The notes under the pieces: generated by a model | Told to the model about the DNA's origin: nothing | The model's input: the letters and a program-made list of their open reading frames with translations, nothing else | The model's database searches: none | Made by a program: the position numbers and the translations under genes | Shown here: in pieces, positions 43,563-53,386 of the stretch | Layout: each line of letters begins with the position of its first letter | Numbering within the stretch: the first letter of the stretch is position 1 | Source of the DNA: Anaerolineaceae bacterium | GTDB lineage: Bacteria; Chloroflexota; Anaerolineae; Anaerolineales; Anaerolineaceae | Assembly: GCA_016841445.1 (NCBI GenBank) | Contig: JAENZD010000002.1 | Span: 310,001 to 374,000 of the forward strand | Length of the DNA stretch: 64,000 nucleotides | Direction: 5' to 3'

Positions 43563-43594
43563 AGGCTGTGACTGAAAGGTCGCAGCCTTTTTTA
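43563..43594 (+). terminator. Terminator after the phosphorylase operon
   Basis: AGGCTGTGAC (43563-43572) pairs with GTCGCAGCCT (43579-43588), with one G-U pair, followed by TTTTTT. Confidence 0.9.
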
Positions 43595-43718
43595 ATAATG
43601 CATGAACGCTAATTGAGACTCATACAAATAAAGGTAATAGCGAACAAAAACAAGAAATTTCTAAATGACAGCTAGGTTGATGTATACTAATAATTGTCAA
43701 TGAATAATAGGAGGCGCT

Positions 43719-46190
43719 ATGTCGGAAAAAATGTACCTCGGCAATGGGTATAACCTTGAAAAAAGTGAGATGGGTGACCAGCCTGTCCATTATGATCCAG
43801 ATGACCTGACCACCCATGCTGTGATCACAGGTATGACCGGCTCCGGTAAAACCGGTCTGGGTGTGATCATGCTGGAAGAGGGCGCACTCCAGGGCATCCC
43901 GGCGATTGTAGTCGACCCAAAGGGTGACCTCACCAACCTCCTGCTGCACTTTCCGGATCTCCTTGCCGAAGATTTTAAACCCTGGGTTGATCAGGGTGCT
44001 GCCCGGCGTGAAGGTATCAGCGTGGAAGAAGCAGCAGAGAAAGCAGCCGCTTTATGGAAAAAAGGGTTGGCCTCCTTTGGATTTGGGAAAGCTCAATTAG
44101 AAGCCCTGGAGGATTCTGTTGATTTTTCTGTGTACACCCCGGGATCGGATGCCGGATTTTCCGTGAGCATTTTGGCTTCTTTTGCTGCACCTGCCATCCC
44201 CTGGGAAGGGAACAAAGAAATTTTAAGAGAAAAAATCTCCAGCACGGTGACGGCTGTTTTGGGTTTGGTCGGCTTGAGGGATATTGATCCGGTGCGCTCC
44301 AAGGAACATATCTTGCTTGCCAATATTTTTGAAGATGCCTGGCAAAATGAGAGAGACCTTGACCTGGCAACTTTGATTAGCCAGGTGGCAACGCCACCGT
44401 TTGATAAATTGGGGGTCTTTCCCCTGGAACAGTTCTACCCGGAAAAAGAGCGCTTTGAGCTGGCGATGCTGCTGAATAACTTTCTGGCAGCACCTGCTTT
44501 TCATACCTGGCTGGAGGGTCAGCCTTTAGATATTGGTCAATTATTATATACGCCCTCGGGAAAGCCCCGCCACAGCGTGTTTTACCTGGCGCACCTGAAC
44601 GATGAGGAGCGCATGTTCTTTATCACCCTGCTCTACACCGCCATTGAAACCTGGATGCGGACCCAAAAAGGATCTAGCAGCTTAAGAGCGATGGTGTATT
44701 TTGATGAGATAGCCGGTTACCTGCCGCCTGTTTCTAACCCACCCAGCAAGAACATCATTCTGCGGATGCTTAAGCAAGCCCGGGCGTTTGGTGTCGGTTT
44801 GATCCTTTCAACCCAGAACCCTGTGGATCTCGATTATAAAGCGCTTTCCAACGCCGGCACCTGGATGGTGGGGCGCTTACAGACGGATCAGGATAAGGCC
44901 AGGTTATTGGATGGTTTGGAAGGCGCAGCCCCGGGGTTGGACCGGAAAAAGTTTGATAAGATGATCTCTTTATTGGATAAGCGAGTTTTCTTACTGCATA
45001 ACGTCCATGAGGATGCTCCCGAAGTGTTCCATACCCGCTGGGCAATGAATTACCTGCCTGGTCCGCTGACCCGCGCCCAAATCCCTGCTGTCAATGAACT
45101 TGTAAATGCGAAAATCCATGGTCAGAAAAGTGAAGAGGCTGGTAAGACCGAGGCAGTAAAAGCAGATAAAAGTTCTGATGGTCTCGGTCAATCCGTACAG
45201 CCTGCAATTCCGGGTGCCATCCCGGTTCAGTACCTGCCTGCTGATCGTGGTTTATCGGATGCGATGGCTGAAGCGCAAAAGATTCATCCTGGCGGGTTGG
45301 GGCAGCCCCAAACCTTTTACCATCCCGTGATTGCCGGGCAAGTCAGGGTGGCTTATTTGGACCGAAGCACCAACATCAGTCATGAGTCAGTGTTTGCAAT
45401 TCGGATTGACCAGCTTAAACGAAAGGGTTTGGTCCAATGGGAAGAGTTCCTGGTTGACCCGGTTGAGATGCGCACCTTATCATCTTCTCCCATGCCAAAT
45501 GTCAGTTTTGAATCATTGGACGAACTGACAGCGCTTGATAGTGCTTACCTCAAATCTTTACAGACTGAATTTGAAGATTGGCTTTACCGCACCCAATCCA
45601 TGAAATTGAAAGTCAATGAAACCCTGGGCGTTGTGGCAGGGCCTGATACTTCCGAAGATGAATTTCGCAAATTATGCGAAGCAGCGCTTGAGGAAAAGAA
45701 GGAAGAAGCACTTGACGCTGTAAAAGAGAAGTACCAGAAAAAAGTGAAATCACTGAAAGATAAGCTTGAAACTGAGGAGTATGCGCTGGCTGATGATAAG
45801 CAGGAGCTCAGCCACCGCCGGTTGGAAGAGGGCGGAAAAGCCTTAGAAAATATTGTTGGGCTCCTCGGTGGGAGAAAGCGGAGTCTTTCCACATCCCTCA
45901 CCAAAAGGCGAATGACAGCCAAAGCGAAAGCAGATGTCGAAGAAAGCGAAGAACAAATAGAAGCCCTTCAAAAAGAAATCGCTGAAATGGAGACGGAACT
46001 TGAAGCCGAACTTAAGGCTGTACAAGATCAGCTTTCCAAGGCGCTGGATGATGTGAGCGAAAAGCCGGTCGCGCCCTATAAGAAGAATATTTTCACCGAA
46101 ATGTTTGGGCTATTATGGGTTCCTAATTACGCCTTCAAACAGGATACAGACTGGGTGATTGTATCTGCGACGGACTGGGAGGGCAGCTAA
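43719..46190 (+). CDS. HerA-like ATPase (DUF87/DUF853) with coiled-coil C terminus
   Basis: An 823-residue FtsK/HerA-superfamily ATPase. Walker A is GMTGSGKT (38-45); VDPKGDLTN follows at about 68-76. Walker B is YFDEIAG with D329-E330. RMLKQARAFGVGLILSTQNP is the sensor region, typical of HerA and VirB4/TraG-like motors. Residues about 640-790 are strongly charged and helical (coiled coil), in several segments such as EESEEQIEALQKEIAEMETELEAEL. Such ATPases move DNA or remodel protein complexes. No nuclease NurA or partner gene is beside it, so its role is open. The motif GTATACTAA lies upstream (43682). Confidence 0.88.
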   Translation: MSEKMYLGNGYNLEKSEMGDQPVHYDPDDLTTHAVITGMTGSGKTGLGVIMLEEGALQGIPAIVVDPKGDLTNLLLHFPDLLAEDFKPWVDQGAARREGISVEEAAEKAAALWKKGLASFGFGKAQLEALEDSVDFSVYTPGSDAGFSVSILASFAAPAIPWEGNKEILREKISSTVTAVLGLVGLRDIDPVRSKEHILLANIFEDAWQNERDLDLATLISQVATPPFDKLGVFPLEQFYPEKERFELAMLLNNFLAAPAFHTWLEGQPLDIGQLLYTPSGKPRHSVFYLAHLNDEERMFFITLLYTAIETWMRTQKGSSSLRAMVYFDEIAGYLPPVSNPPSKNIILRMLKQARAFGVGLILSTQNPVDLDYKALSNAGTWMVGRLQTDQDKARLLDGLEGAAPGLDRKKFDKMISLLDKRVFLLHNVHEDAPEVFHTRWAMNYLPGPLTRAQIPAVNELVNAKIHGQKSEEAGKTEAVKADKSSDGLGQSVQPAIPGAIPVQYLPADRGLSDAMAEAQKIHPGGLGQPQTFYHPVIAGQVRVAYLDRSTNISHESVFAIRIDQLKRKGLVQWEEFLVDPVEMRTLSSSPMPNVSFESLDELTALDSAYLKSLQTEFEDWLYRTQSMKLKVNETLGVVAGPDTSEDEFRKLCEAALEEKKEEALDAVKEKYQKKVKSLKDKLETEEYALADDKQELSHRRLEEGGKALENIVGLLGGRKRSLSTSLTKRRMTAKAKADVEESEEQIEALQKEIAEMETELEAELKAVQDQLSKALDDVSEKPVAPYKKNIFTEMFGLLWVPNYAFKQDTDWVIVSATDWEGS

Positions 46191-46590
46191 ATCCCAGAAA
46201 ATCTACGAGATGTGGTTTAACTGCGAGCGTCAAAAAATCGAGTAAGAAACCGGAGGCGAAATGTGTATCTTGAGATTAATTATCGTTTCAGTGTGTGGTC
46301 TCAACGAGGCCGCACCAATTGTTGTTTTCAATAAAACCTGCTGATAAGAAGTGCTCCTGTTCCATTGGGTAGGGCTTGATTCATACCTTTGCATAGAGGT
46401 GTAAAAAAATTTTGCAGTATACTTAAAACCTGTGATAATTTTCATTCTAATAATCTATAGTAGTATATTTTGATATTATTTACTCAATAAATTTACTTTC
46501 AGCTCAGGTTATACAATGCATAAAAATGATGGACAAATGATTGAATACATCTGGTCTACCAGGTAGCTTACCAAATGAAGGAGTGCTCCC
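46191..46590. other. Intergenic region before the ABC transporter operon
   Basis: A hairpin with G-U pairs (46293-46302 with 46306-46315) may terminate the HerA gene. GTATACTTAA at 46417-46426 is a probable -10 region for the ABC operon, which would then have a leader of about 160 nt. No gene seen. Confidence 0.45.
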
Positions 46591-47532
46591 GTGTTAAACA
46601 ATGCAATTAAGGTTCAAAATCTTGATAAGAAATTTGACGAGATCCATGCTGTTGATGATGTCAGCTTTGAGATAAAAAAGGGTGAGATTTTTAGCCTATT
46701 GGGGCCCAATGGTGCCGGGAAAACAACCACGATTGGGATGATCTCCGGGCTGCGGACCCCGGATGCCGGGGAAGTCTGGCTGATGGGGTATTCTGTGCAA
46801 TCAGAACCCAAGAAAGCCAAAGCCGAATTAGGCGTTGTTCCCCAAGAGATTGCGCTTTATGATGATATTTCTGCACGGGCTAATCTCAATTTTTGGGGGA
46901 AAATGTATGGCCTGCGAGGTGAGCCCCTCAACACGCGAGTGTATGAAGTGCTGAAGCTGATTGGCCTGGAAGATCGCCAAAAGGGAACGGTTTCAAAATT
47001 TTCGGGCGGGATGCAGCGCCGTTTGAATGTTGGGATTGCCTTACTGCACCAGCCTAAGGTGATCATCATGGACGAACCCACGGTTGGGATTGACCCCCAG
47101 AGCCGCCGTCAAATTCTTGATTCGGTGAAGCACCTGCGAGACCAGGGGGTAACCATCCTTTACACCACACACTATATGGAGGAAGCACAGGAGCTTTCTG
47201 ACCGGATCGCCATTATGGATCATGGCAAAATCATAGCCATGGGCACCCACGATGAGCTGATCGATATTGTCGGAGAACTGGACCGGATCACGCTTACTAT
47301 CAGCGGCGAATCAAGTGATGTCCTCCCGGTCTGGCAGAAATTAGAAGGCGTTCAGCAGATCACTTCAGAAGACGGTACCCTGCACCTCCTTGTGAAGGAC
47401 AGCAACCAGGTCCTGCCCGGTGTGTTTGAGGCAGCGGCAGGGGTGGGCGTACGTATCAACTCGGTTGATATCCAGGAACCTAACCTGGAAGCGGTCTTTT
47501 TGCACCTAACCGGCCGCGCCCTGCGGGATTGA
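46591..47532 (+). CDS. ABC transporter ATP-binding protein (ABC-2 exporter)
   Basis: A 313-residue ATPase of the drug-exporter (DrrA/CcmA-like) type. Walker A is GPNGAGKTT (about 38-46), the signature FSGGMQRR (about 137-144) and Walker B VIIMDEPT (about 157-164); the switch His is in YTTHYMEEA. The C-terminal 90 residues form the extra domain common in these exporters. The GTG start has AAGGAG seven bases before it. It is the first gene of a three-gene operon with two membrane subunits. Confidence 0.93.
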   Translation: MLNNAIKVQNLDKKFDEIHAVDDVSFEIKKGEIFSLLGPNGAGKTTTIGMISGLRTPDAGEVWLMGYSVQSEPKKAKAELGVVPQEIALYDDISARANLNFWGKMYGLRGEPLNTRVYEVLKLIGLEDRQKGTVSKFSGGMQRRLNVGIALLHQPKVIIMDEPTVGIDPQSRRQILDSVKHLRDQGVTILYTTHYMEEAQELSDRIAIMDHGKIIAMGTHDELIDIVGELDRITLTISGESSDVLPVWQKLEGVQQITSEDGTLHLLVKDSNQVLPGVFEAAAGVGVRINSVDIQEPNLEAVFLHLTGRALRD

Positions 47533-47545
47533 AAGGCAGACCACT

Positions 47546-48832
47546 ATGAAAATGCTATCGATCGCACTTAAAGACATCTGGCGCTCGTTTCGGAGCTTCT
47601 TTGCTCTGGCGTTTATGTTTGGCGTTCCCATCCTGATGACTTTGATTTTCTCGTTCTTGTTTGGCGGTATTGGGAGCGAAGACGGCTTTGAGATACCAAC
47701 CACGGATGTGGTCATCGTCAATCTGGATGAGGGCAGTCCCTATGTTTCGAATTTTGATCATGAGGGTGGTGTTGTCAATTCAATGGGTGAAATGCTTATA
47801 AACACCTTAGAAGAAGACACATTTAAAGATTTAATGAAAATCTCAACTGGTACAGAATCAGAAGCCCGTTTGGCAGTGGATGAACAGGATGCTGGGCTGG
47901 CTATGATCATTCCCGCTAATTTCACCAATGCCCTGATCGGACAATCGTCCAGCGATGCAGAGATCGAATTTTATAAAGATCCCGCACTGACCTTAGGACC
48001 TGACATCGTTAAATCCCTTGTGATGGGTATTGTGGATGGATTTTCGTCTACGACGCTATCCATAGATACAGTTCTTTCGGTACTCAGCGACCAGGGGATC
48101 TCATTGACCCAACAAGAACAGATGGCCTTGGTTGACAGCCTCACATCGGAATCGGAAAACCAAATGCAAGATCGTGGTGTTGGTTTAGAGGTCATTCCAC
48201 CTTCTACGACAGAAAGTTCAGGTGATGACCCGATTAAGGCGATCCTTCGGAGCATTATGGGTGGGATGATGATTTTCTATGCCTTTTACACAGGCACAGC
48301 CACAGCACAAACAATCCTCCAGGAAGAAGAGAATGGCACGCTGGCTCGCCTTTTCACATCACCGACCGATATGGTCACCATTCTCAATGGCAAATTCCTG
48401 GCTGGTTTCTTGTTGATCATTGTTCAGGTTGTTGTGCTTTTGGCATTTGCTAACCTTGCCTTTGGGGTTTCCTGGGGACCTGTTCTGCCTTTGGGATTAT
48501 TTTCGATCGCCCTGGTGATTTTGGCAAACAGTTTTGGTATTTTCATAATGTCATTGGTCAAAAGCACCAAGCAAGCCGGGATCATGTATGGAGCGGTGTT
48601 GACCTTCACAGGTATGCTTGGGATCTCAAGTGTATTCGTGATGGGATCCCCAATTGAAAAAGCATTTAATTTCATCCCTCTGTTGGTACCCCAAGGGTGG
48701 GCAATGGAAGCGCTCGAAGCCTCCTGGCAAGGCAACCTTGGAAGAACCCTGCTGATGTCTGCCGGTATGGTTGGATGGGCGGTTGTATTCTTCTTCATTG
48801 GAAACCTGCGTTTCAGGAAACGTTTCGGATGA
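47546..48832 (+). CDS. ABC-2 type permease, subunit 1
   Basis: A 428-residue membrane protein. One N-terminal helix (about 15-40) is followed by a large extracytoplasmic domain (about 50-230) and five to six C-terminal helices (about 240-425), the ABC-2 layout. The segment QEEENGTLARLFTSP (about 255-270) is the conserved coupling region linking to the ATPase. It starts 13 bp after the ATPase gene. It probably pairs with the next gene product as a heterodimer. The substrate could be a lipid, antibiotic or peptide. Confidence 0.9.
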   Translation: MKMLSIALKDIWRSFRSFFALAFMFGVPILMTLIFSFLFGGIGSEDGFEIPTTDVVIVNLDEGSPYVSNFDHEGGVVNSMGEMLINTLEEDTFKDLMKISTGTESEARLAVDEQDAGLAMIIPANFTNALIGQSSSDAEIEFYKDPALTLGPDIVKSLVMGIVDGFSSTTLSIDTVLSVLSDQGISLTQQEQMALVDSLTSESENQMQDRGVGLEVIPPSTTESSGDDPIKAILRSIMGGMMIFYAFYTGTATAQTILQEEENGTLARLFTSPTDMVTILNGKFLAGFLLIIVQVVVLLAFANLAFGVSWGPVLPLGLFSIALVILANSFGIFIMSLVKSTKQAGIMYGAVLTFTGMLGISSVFVMGSPIEKAFNFIPLLVPQGWAMEALEASWQGNLGRTLLMSAGMVGWAVVFFFIGNLRFRKRFG

Positions 48833-48842
48833 GAGGTGTTTT

Positions 48843-50081
48843 ATGAAGTTTTTAGATATTGCCGTCAAAGATCTGTATCAAATTTTTAAGGATTGGAAGC
48901 CCGCCATTTTCCTCGTAGTCGCACCCATTGCGTTTACATTGATGTTTGGGTTTATGTTCGGCGGTTTCAGCGGCCCGAACCAGGGAAATGAAGACAATCG
49001 TCTGCCAGTCACTCTGGTCAGCAGCGAACAAACACCGATCACTGAGAGTATCCGTTCATACCTGGAAAAATCGGAAGTTATTAAGGTTGAAATCGCAGAT
49101 TCTCAAATTTCCATAGCAGACCTCGAGCAATTAGTTGTTGATGGAGACAGTGCTGCAGCGCTCATTCTGCCTGAGGGGTTCAGTCAGGTTGTCCGTCAAG
49201 AGGGAAAAGTACACCTCCAATTGATCGGTGATGAAAGTTCAACAGCAGGTATTGCTGTGAAGCAGGAGATTGAAGCGGCATCGACCCGGCTGCGAACAGC
49301 GGCGGACACAGGCAGCCAGGCCGTACAAACCTTTGAAGAAAAATCGGAGGGTGCAGATCCTTCCGAAAGAGATACCGTATATGATCAAGCCTTCACAATG
49401 GCTCTTGAAGCCTGGAACGCACCGCCAGTAACAAGCATAGAAACACAGACAAGTTCTGAAGATGACCCAACCAATTCGGATGACAATGCCTTCGCACAGT
49501 CGCTGCCGGGTATGATGGCGCAATTTGCCATCGCCGGTTTGATTGGCGCAGCAGAGATCATCGTTCAGGAGCGCAAATCTGGTGCATTGGAACGTCTGCG
49601 GGGTACAGCCGTTTCTAATTCAGCGATTCTTGTAGGGCATTGGTTGGCGATGTTCATCATGATATTCCTGCAATTCATCATTATGATCATTTTTGGTCAG
49701 CTGTTTTTACGCCTTAATTTCTTTGCTGCTCCGGTTGCAACATTCCTGCTCTCGATCGGAAGCTGTGCTTTTGTCGCCAGCCTCGGGCTGCTGATCGGTA
49801 TCCTGGCGAAAATGCCGGAACAAACCGCAGTATTTGCATTAATACCAATGTTTATCTTTTCAGGGTTGGGAGGTGCCTGGATGCCGCTGGAAATGTTAGG
49901 AGAAACCGTTCAGAAAGTGGCTCAATTCATACCCCTGTCTTATATTATCCTCGGCTACAAAGATATTTTGCTGCGAGGTGCGGGATTGACCCAAACCGTG
50001 ATACCAATCCTGGTCCTGTTTGGTTTCTCAGCTTTGTTTTTCTTGCCAGCTGCTTTGATATTCAAGGGCCAGAATAAATAG
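48843..50081 (+). CDS. ABC-2 type permease, subunit 2
   Basis: A 412-residue paralogue of the preceding permease with the same topology: one N-terminal helix, a large outer domain (about 50-215, rich in Ser/Thr/Asp near its end) and a six-helix C terminus. QERKSGALERLRGTA is the coupling segment. ATG 48843 follows GAGAGG; a longer frame starting 72 bp upstream overlaps the previous gene and is unlikely. The pair resembles heterodimeric ABC-2 exporters. A terminator follows the gene. Confidence 0.9.
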   Translation: MKFLDIAVKDLYQIFKDWKPAIFLVVAPIAFTLMFGFMFGGFSGPNQGNEDNRLPVTLVSSEQTPITESIRSYLEKSEVIKVEIADSQISIADLEQLVVDGDSAAALILPEGFSQVVRQEGKVHLQLIGDESSTAGIAVKQEIEAASTRLRTAADTGSQAVQTFEEKSEGADPSERDTVYDQAFTMALEAWNAPPVTSIETQTSSEDDPTNSDDNAFAQSLPGMMAQFAIAGLIGAAEIIVQERKSGALERLRGTAVSNSAILVGHWLAMFIMIFLQFIIMIIFGQLFLRLNFFAAPVATFLLSIGSCAFVASLGLLIGILAKMPEQTAVFALIPMFIFSGLGGAWMPLEMLGETVQKVAQFIPLSYIILGYKDILLRGAGLTQTVIPILVLFGFSALFFLPAALIFKGQNK

Positions 50082-50103
50082 CGAATGGGAGATTCAAAAA
50101 ATT

Positions 50104-50158
50104 ACCCCGGACAGCTCATTCTTCAATAATGGATCTCCGGGGTCTTTCTCTTAATTTC
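50104..50158 (+). terminator. Terminator of the ABC transporter operon
   Basis: ACCCCGGA (50104-50111) pairs with TCCGGGGT (50146-50153) around a long loop, followed by CTTTCTCTT. Confidence 0.65.
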
Positions 50159-50224
50159 CCATTATTATTCCGCTTAATATAAATCCTGGATAGGTTTTTC
50201 GAGGGAGGGGGGAGAACAATCATC

Positions 50225-50989
50225 TTATTCAGTAGAATTGTGATTTGAATAGAACGCAAGAAATCCCTGGACAGCCTGGCGGAAGATATCCGGTTTGCTC
50301 CACATTAATGGATGTCCACCATGAGGGCTAATGTATAGCCTGCCGTCTTTCAAGGCGTTGAGCATTTCCAATGAATATTCAAGCGGATGCTGAAGCATCT
50401 GATCTTCAAGGCTGGTGGTGATTAAAACGGCGCAGCGGACTTCCTGGGTGGTGTTTTCCAGCCAGTTTCCGCCTTCTTCAACCATGGAGGTTAGCATGGC
50501 TGTATCAGCCTTAACCACTCTTTCCCAGTCTTCACCGTGCGCATTGCGCCAGAACCCAATTTGACCTTCAGAGCGAACCGACCTGTCTTCAAGGACATTT
50601 TTTTCAAGCATCTCTCTGGTAACTCTGGGAGTGAAGCTGTCTGCAACCACTGCTGTCACGAGATCCGTATGTCTTGCTGCCGTGTGCAGCGCAACGACCG
50701 CACCGCCGCTGGTGCCAATCAGAACTGCCGGTTTACCGATATGCTAGATCAGCGCAGCAGCCTGGTCTGCACATGAGCGAAACCAATCCTTACCGAATTG
50801 GGCGAGTCGGTCAGACATGCCCACCCCCAAATAGTCGATGGCTGCTGCGGTGAACGTCTGAGAAAAATAAGCCAAATCATCGCAATGACATTTCGACGAG
50901 GCTGTATTGCCGGGCAGGATGAGAAGCAGTGGGCCGTTTCCCTCGATCCGGTAATGAATTCTTTGATCTGAATACTTGAAATAAGGCAT
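50225..50989 (-). pseudogene. Alpha/beta hydrolase broken by one in-frame TAG
   Basis: One uninterrupted frame on the minus strand would encode about 254 residues of an alpha/beta hydrolase. YFKYSDQRIHYRIEGNGPLL (start), LILPGN as oxyanion region, then GTSGGAVVAL with the nucleophile Ser, and SPHGGHP with the His. A single TAG at 50744-50746 falls eight codons before the GTSGG motif, between the N-terminal strands and the nucleophile elbow. No other defect is seen. The rest is intact, so the stop is probably recent or a sequencing error. The ATG at 50989 is preferred over a TTG at 51007. Confidence 0.85.
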
Positions 50990-51117
50990 TGATTTTTTCT
51001 GAATCAAAAATAAATTAATACATCATGGTAGTTCACGATCTAATGAATCTCTAACAGATAATGGGTATATTATAAATGTAGATAGATATTAATTATAAAA
51101 ATTAAAAGGAGTTTTAC

Positions 51118-51555
51118 ATGATCAAGCGAAAAGCAAACGCAGTTTGGGAAGGCGACCTGATGAAGGGGAAGGGTTCTTTTTCTGTTGATAGTGGTGCTTT
51201 TTCAGGAAAGTATTCTTTTTCAACCCGTTTTGAGGATGAAAAAGGAACCAATCCCGAAGAACTGATTGGCGCAGCCCATGCAGGCTGTTTTTCAATGGCG
51301 TTCAGCGGGGATTTAAGCAAAGCCGGGTATACCGTTGATCAAATTGAAACAGAAGCCCAGGTTTCCATGGAGAAAAAAGATACAGGTTTTGAAATCACCG
51401 GGATCAAGCTGGTCACAAAGGCCAGAGTCCGGGATATCGATATGGAAACCTTCAGAAAGATCGCTTCAGGGGCAAAAGAAAATTGCCCGGTTTCGAAAGC
51501 GCTAAAAGCTGTTCCCATTCAACTGGAAGCACATTTGCTGAAAGCAAATAGTTAG
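51118..51555 (+). CDS. OsmC-family hydroperoxide reductase
   Basis: A 145-residue thiol peroxidase that reduces organic hydroperoxides. The two catalytic cysteines are C57 (HAGCFSMA) and C123 (ENCPVSKAL), and the N-terminal WEGDLMKGKG is typical of OsmC rather than Ohr. It probably works as a homodimer with cysteine pairs reduced by a lipoyl or thioredoxin system. AAAGGAG precedes the ATG at good spacing. It is a single-gene unit convergent with the sugar dehydrogenase. Confidence 0.92.
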   Translation: MIKRKANAVWEGDLMKGKGSFSVDSGAFSGKYSFSTRFEDEKGTNPEELIGAAHAGCFSMAFSGDLSKAGYTVDQIETEAQVSMEKKDTGFEITGIKLVTKARVRDIDMETFRKIASGAKENCPVSKALKAVPIQLEAHLLKANS

Positions 51556-51582
51556 AGATAATCTTAAGTGTGACGAATGAGA

Positions 51583-51606
51583 AGAGGCGAGGTTTTCCTC
51601 GCCTCT
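51583..51606. terminator. Hairpin between convergent osmC-like and dehydrogenase genes
   Basis: AGAGGCGAGG (51583-51592) pairs perfectly with CCTCGCCTCT (51597-51606) around TTTT. Only weak T-richness follows on each strand. Confidence 0.65.
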
Positions 51607-51647
51607 AAGTTCTTAAGGGTATAGAGAACGTTCATTGATGGAAAAGT

Positions 51648-53096
51648 TTATGGGGATACGATCCGGTATACTATTCCCGTATCACCGGATGGCCCGGTGG
51701 AAAGTGATGTCAGGACATAAACTTCTCCCGCCATATCCTGGCCAAAGCCCAACAGGTAAGCATTTAGCTTGCTGCCCTCATGGTTGGCGATCTGTACCAT
51801 CTCAAAATCCCATAAGCCTTGTTCAGCCATTTCTGCTACAAATAATCCCCCTTGGGGTGAACGAAAGCTGGTGCTCCACTGGCCAAAGATATAACGCCCA
51901 TCCCATGCGGGTAGTGCGTCACCGCGGTACACCACACCACCCACAACTGATGTCCCTAAACCGCCGTCGGGGTGGCTTGTATTTCGGAACTCGATGATGG
52001 GGTCGATCAATAGGTCTCCATCGGGACCTTCAGTTGGGCAATCCAGGATGGCTTGCGGATTGCCCGGGTTGGACGTACTGAAGCAATGGGTGCCCTCGCG
52101 CACGTTCCAGCCATAGTTGCCGCCAGCGGAAACAATTGAAACCTCTTCCCACAGATTCTGTCCGGCATCGCCCAGGAAGAGTTCCTGATCACCTTCGGGA
52201 TCAAATGCCATCCGGTAGGGGTTGCGGAAGCCATAAGCCCAGATCTCAGGAAAGGTTTCGCTGATGGGTGGGTTATCCATGGGAACGGCATAAGGATCTC
52301 CGTTATTAATATCGATCCGTAATACACTTCCAAGCATATTTTCTTCGACATCCTGGCCATTGCCGCCAGCACTGATATCGTACCAGTCATCCCCATGACC
52401 TTCGCCGGTATCGTTGGCACCACCGCCATCGCCCAAGGGCACATATAAGTAACCGTCTGGCCCAAAAGCAATAGCGCCCGCATTGTGATTGCCCTGGGGC
52501 TGGTCCACCTGGAGGATCACTCGTTCTGAATCAGGGTCAGCAATATTTTCATTATCTGGTGAAATTGTATATTCTGAGAGGATGCTAGTGTGATCATATC
52601 CTGAGGGTGCTCCCGACTGGAGAGGGGCACTGTAGTACACGTAGATCCGCCCATTATTTTCGAAATCAGGATGGATTGCTAATCCCAGTAAGCCGCGTTC
52701 ATCGTAATTCGACCTCAAATTCACCATGCTGTCCCGCAGGTCCAGCAAAGGTTCGTCCAGTAAATTGTCTTTGCTGTCGACGACTCGAACAAGCCCGATT
52801 TGGTCTGTGACAAACAACCGTCCGCTCCCATCGTTTGGGGCGTCCAGGTCCACCGGTGCTGACAAACCTGTCGCAACTTCTTCTAAACGGATAAGCGGCT
52901 CAAATTCTACAGGTTCCGTGCTGGGTTCCTCAGTTTCGGTCGAAGGCTCTTCCTGCGTTGGATCTTCGGTAATCATCTCTGTTTCATCAGGCGTTTCCTG
53001 AGTAGTGGTATCCGTTGGCATAGGAGAAGCCGCCTGTTGGCAAGCTGTTAGCAGGAAAAGGGTAATGAGTAATAAGGTATAAATTTTTTTTAGCAT
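51648..53096 (-). CDS. Lipoprotein PQQ-dependent sugar dehydrogenase-like protein
   Basis: About 482 residues. A signal peptide ends in lipobox LTAC, followed by an acidic Thr/Glu/Pro-rich linker (about 20-65) and a six-bladed propeller of the soluble glucose dehydrogenase (GSDH/YliI-like) family: LGLAIHPDFENNGRIYVYYS, VLRIDINNGDPY and GWNVREGTHCF. PQQ or a calcium-assisted oxidation of aldoses is known for relatives, but many members have no proven substrate. ATG 53096 is nine bases after GAGG; a TTG at 53105 is too close to that site. Located outside the membrane. Confidence 0.85.
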   Translation of the reverse strand: MLKKIYTLLLITLFLLTACQQAASPMPTDTTTQETPDETEMITEDPTQEEPSTETEEPSTEPVEFEPLIRLEEVATGLSAPVDLDAPNDGSGRLFVTDQIGLVRVVDSKDNLLDEPLLDLRDSMVNLRSNYDERGLLGLAIHPDFENNGRIYVYYSAPLQSGAPSGYDHTSILSEYTISPDNENIADPDSERVILQVDQPQGNHNAGAIAFGPDGYLYVPLGDGGGANDTGEGHGDDWYDISAGGNGQDVEENMLGSVLRIDINNGDPYAVPMDNPPISETFPEIWAYGFRNPYRMAFDPEGDQELFLGDAGQNLWEEVSIVSAGGNYGWNVREGTHCFSTSNPGNPQAILDCPTEGPDGDLLIDPIIEFRNTSHPDGGLGTSVVGGVVYRGDALPAWDGRYIFGQWSTSFRSPQGGLFVAEMAEQGLWDFEMVQIANHEGSKLNAYLLGFGQDMAGEVYVLTSLSTGPSGDTGIVYRIVSP

Positions 53097-53386
53097 TTTT
53101 CTCAACCTCTCTCCAGGAAGAAAGCTCTACCTGGACCTATTGATCTGAAATTATTGAAATCTAAGAATCTGCTTCTTTTATTCATCTTACCTTTCAAGGA
53201 GCGAAGATGAATGCGCTTATGGTTTTAACTGGTTTTGTGGAGGGTTGGAAATTCGTTTGCAGCGTATTATGGCAATAGAATCAAAGATTGTGAATGAATA
53301 CAATGAAATACATTCAGAACAAATAAATACTTCCCCTTAAGTTTTAATCACCGTCATTTTACAACTGTAAAATTTTAGTATCTGCA

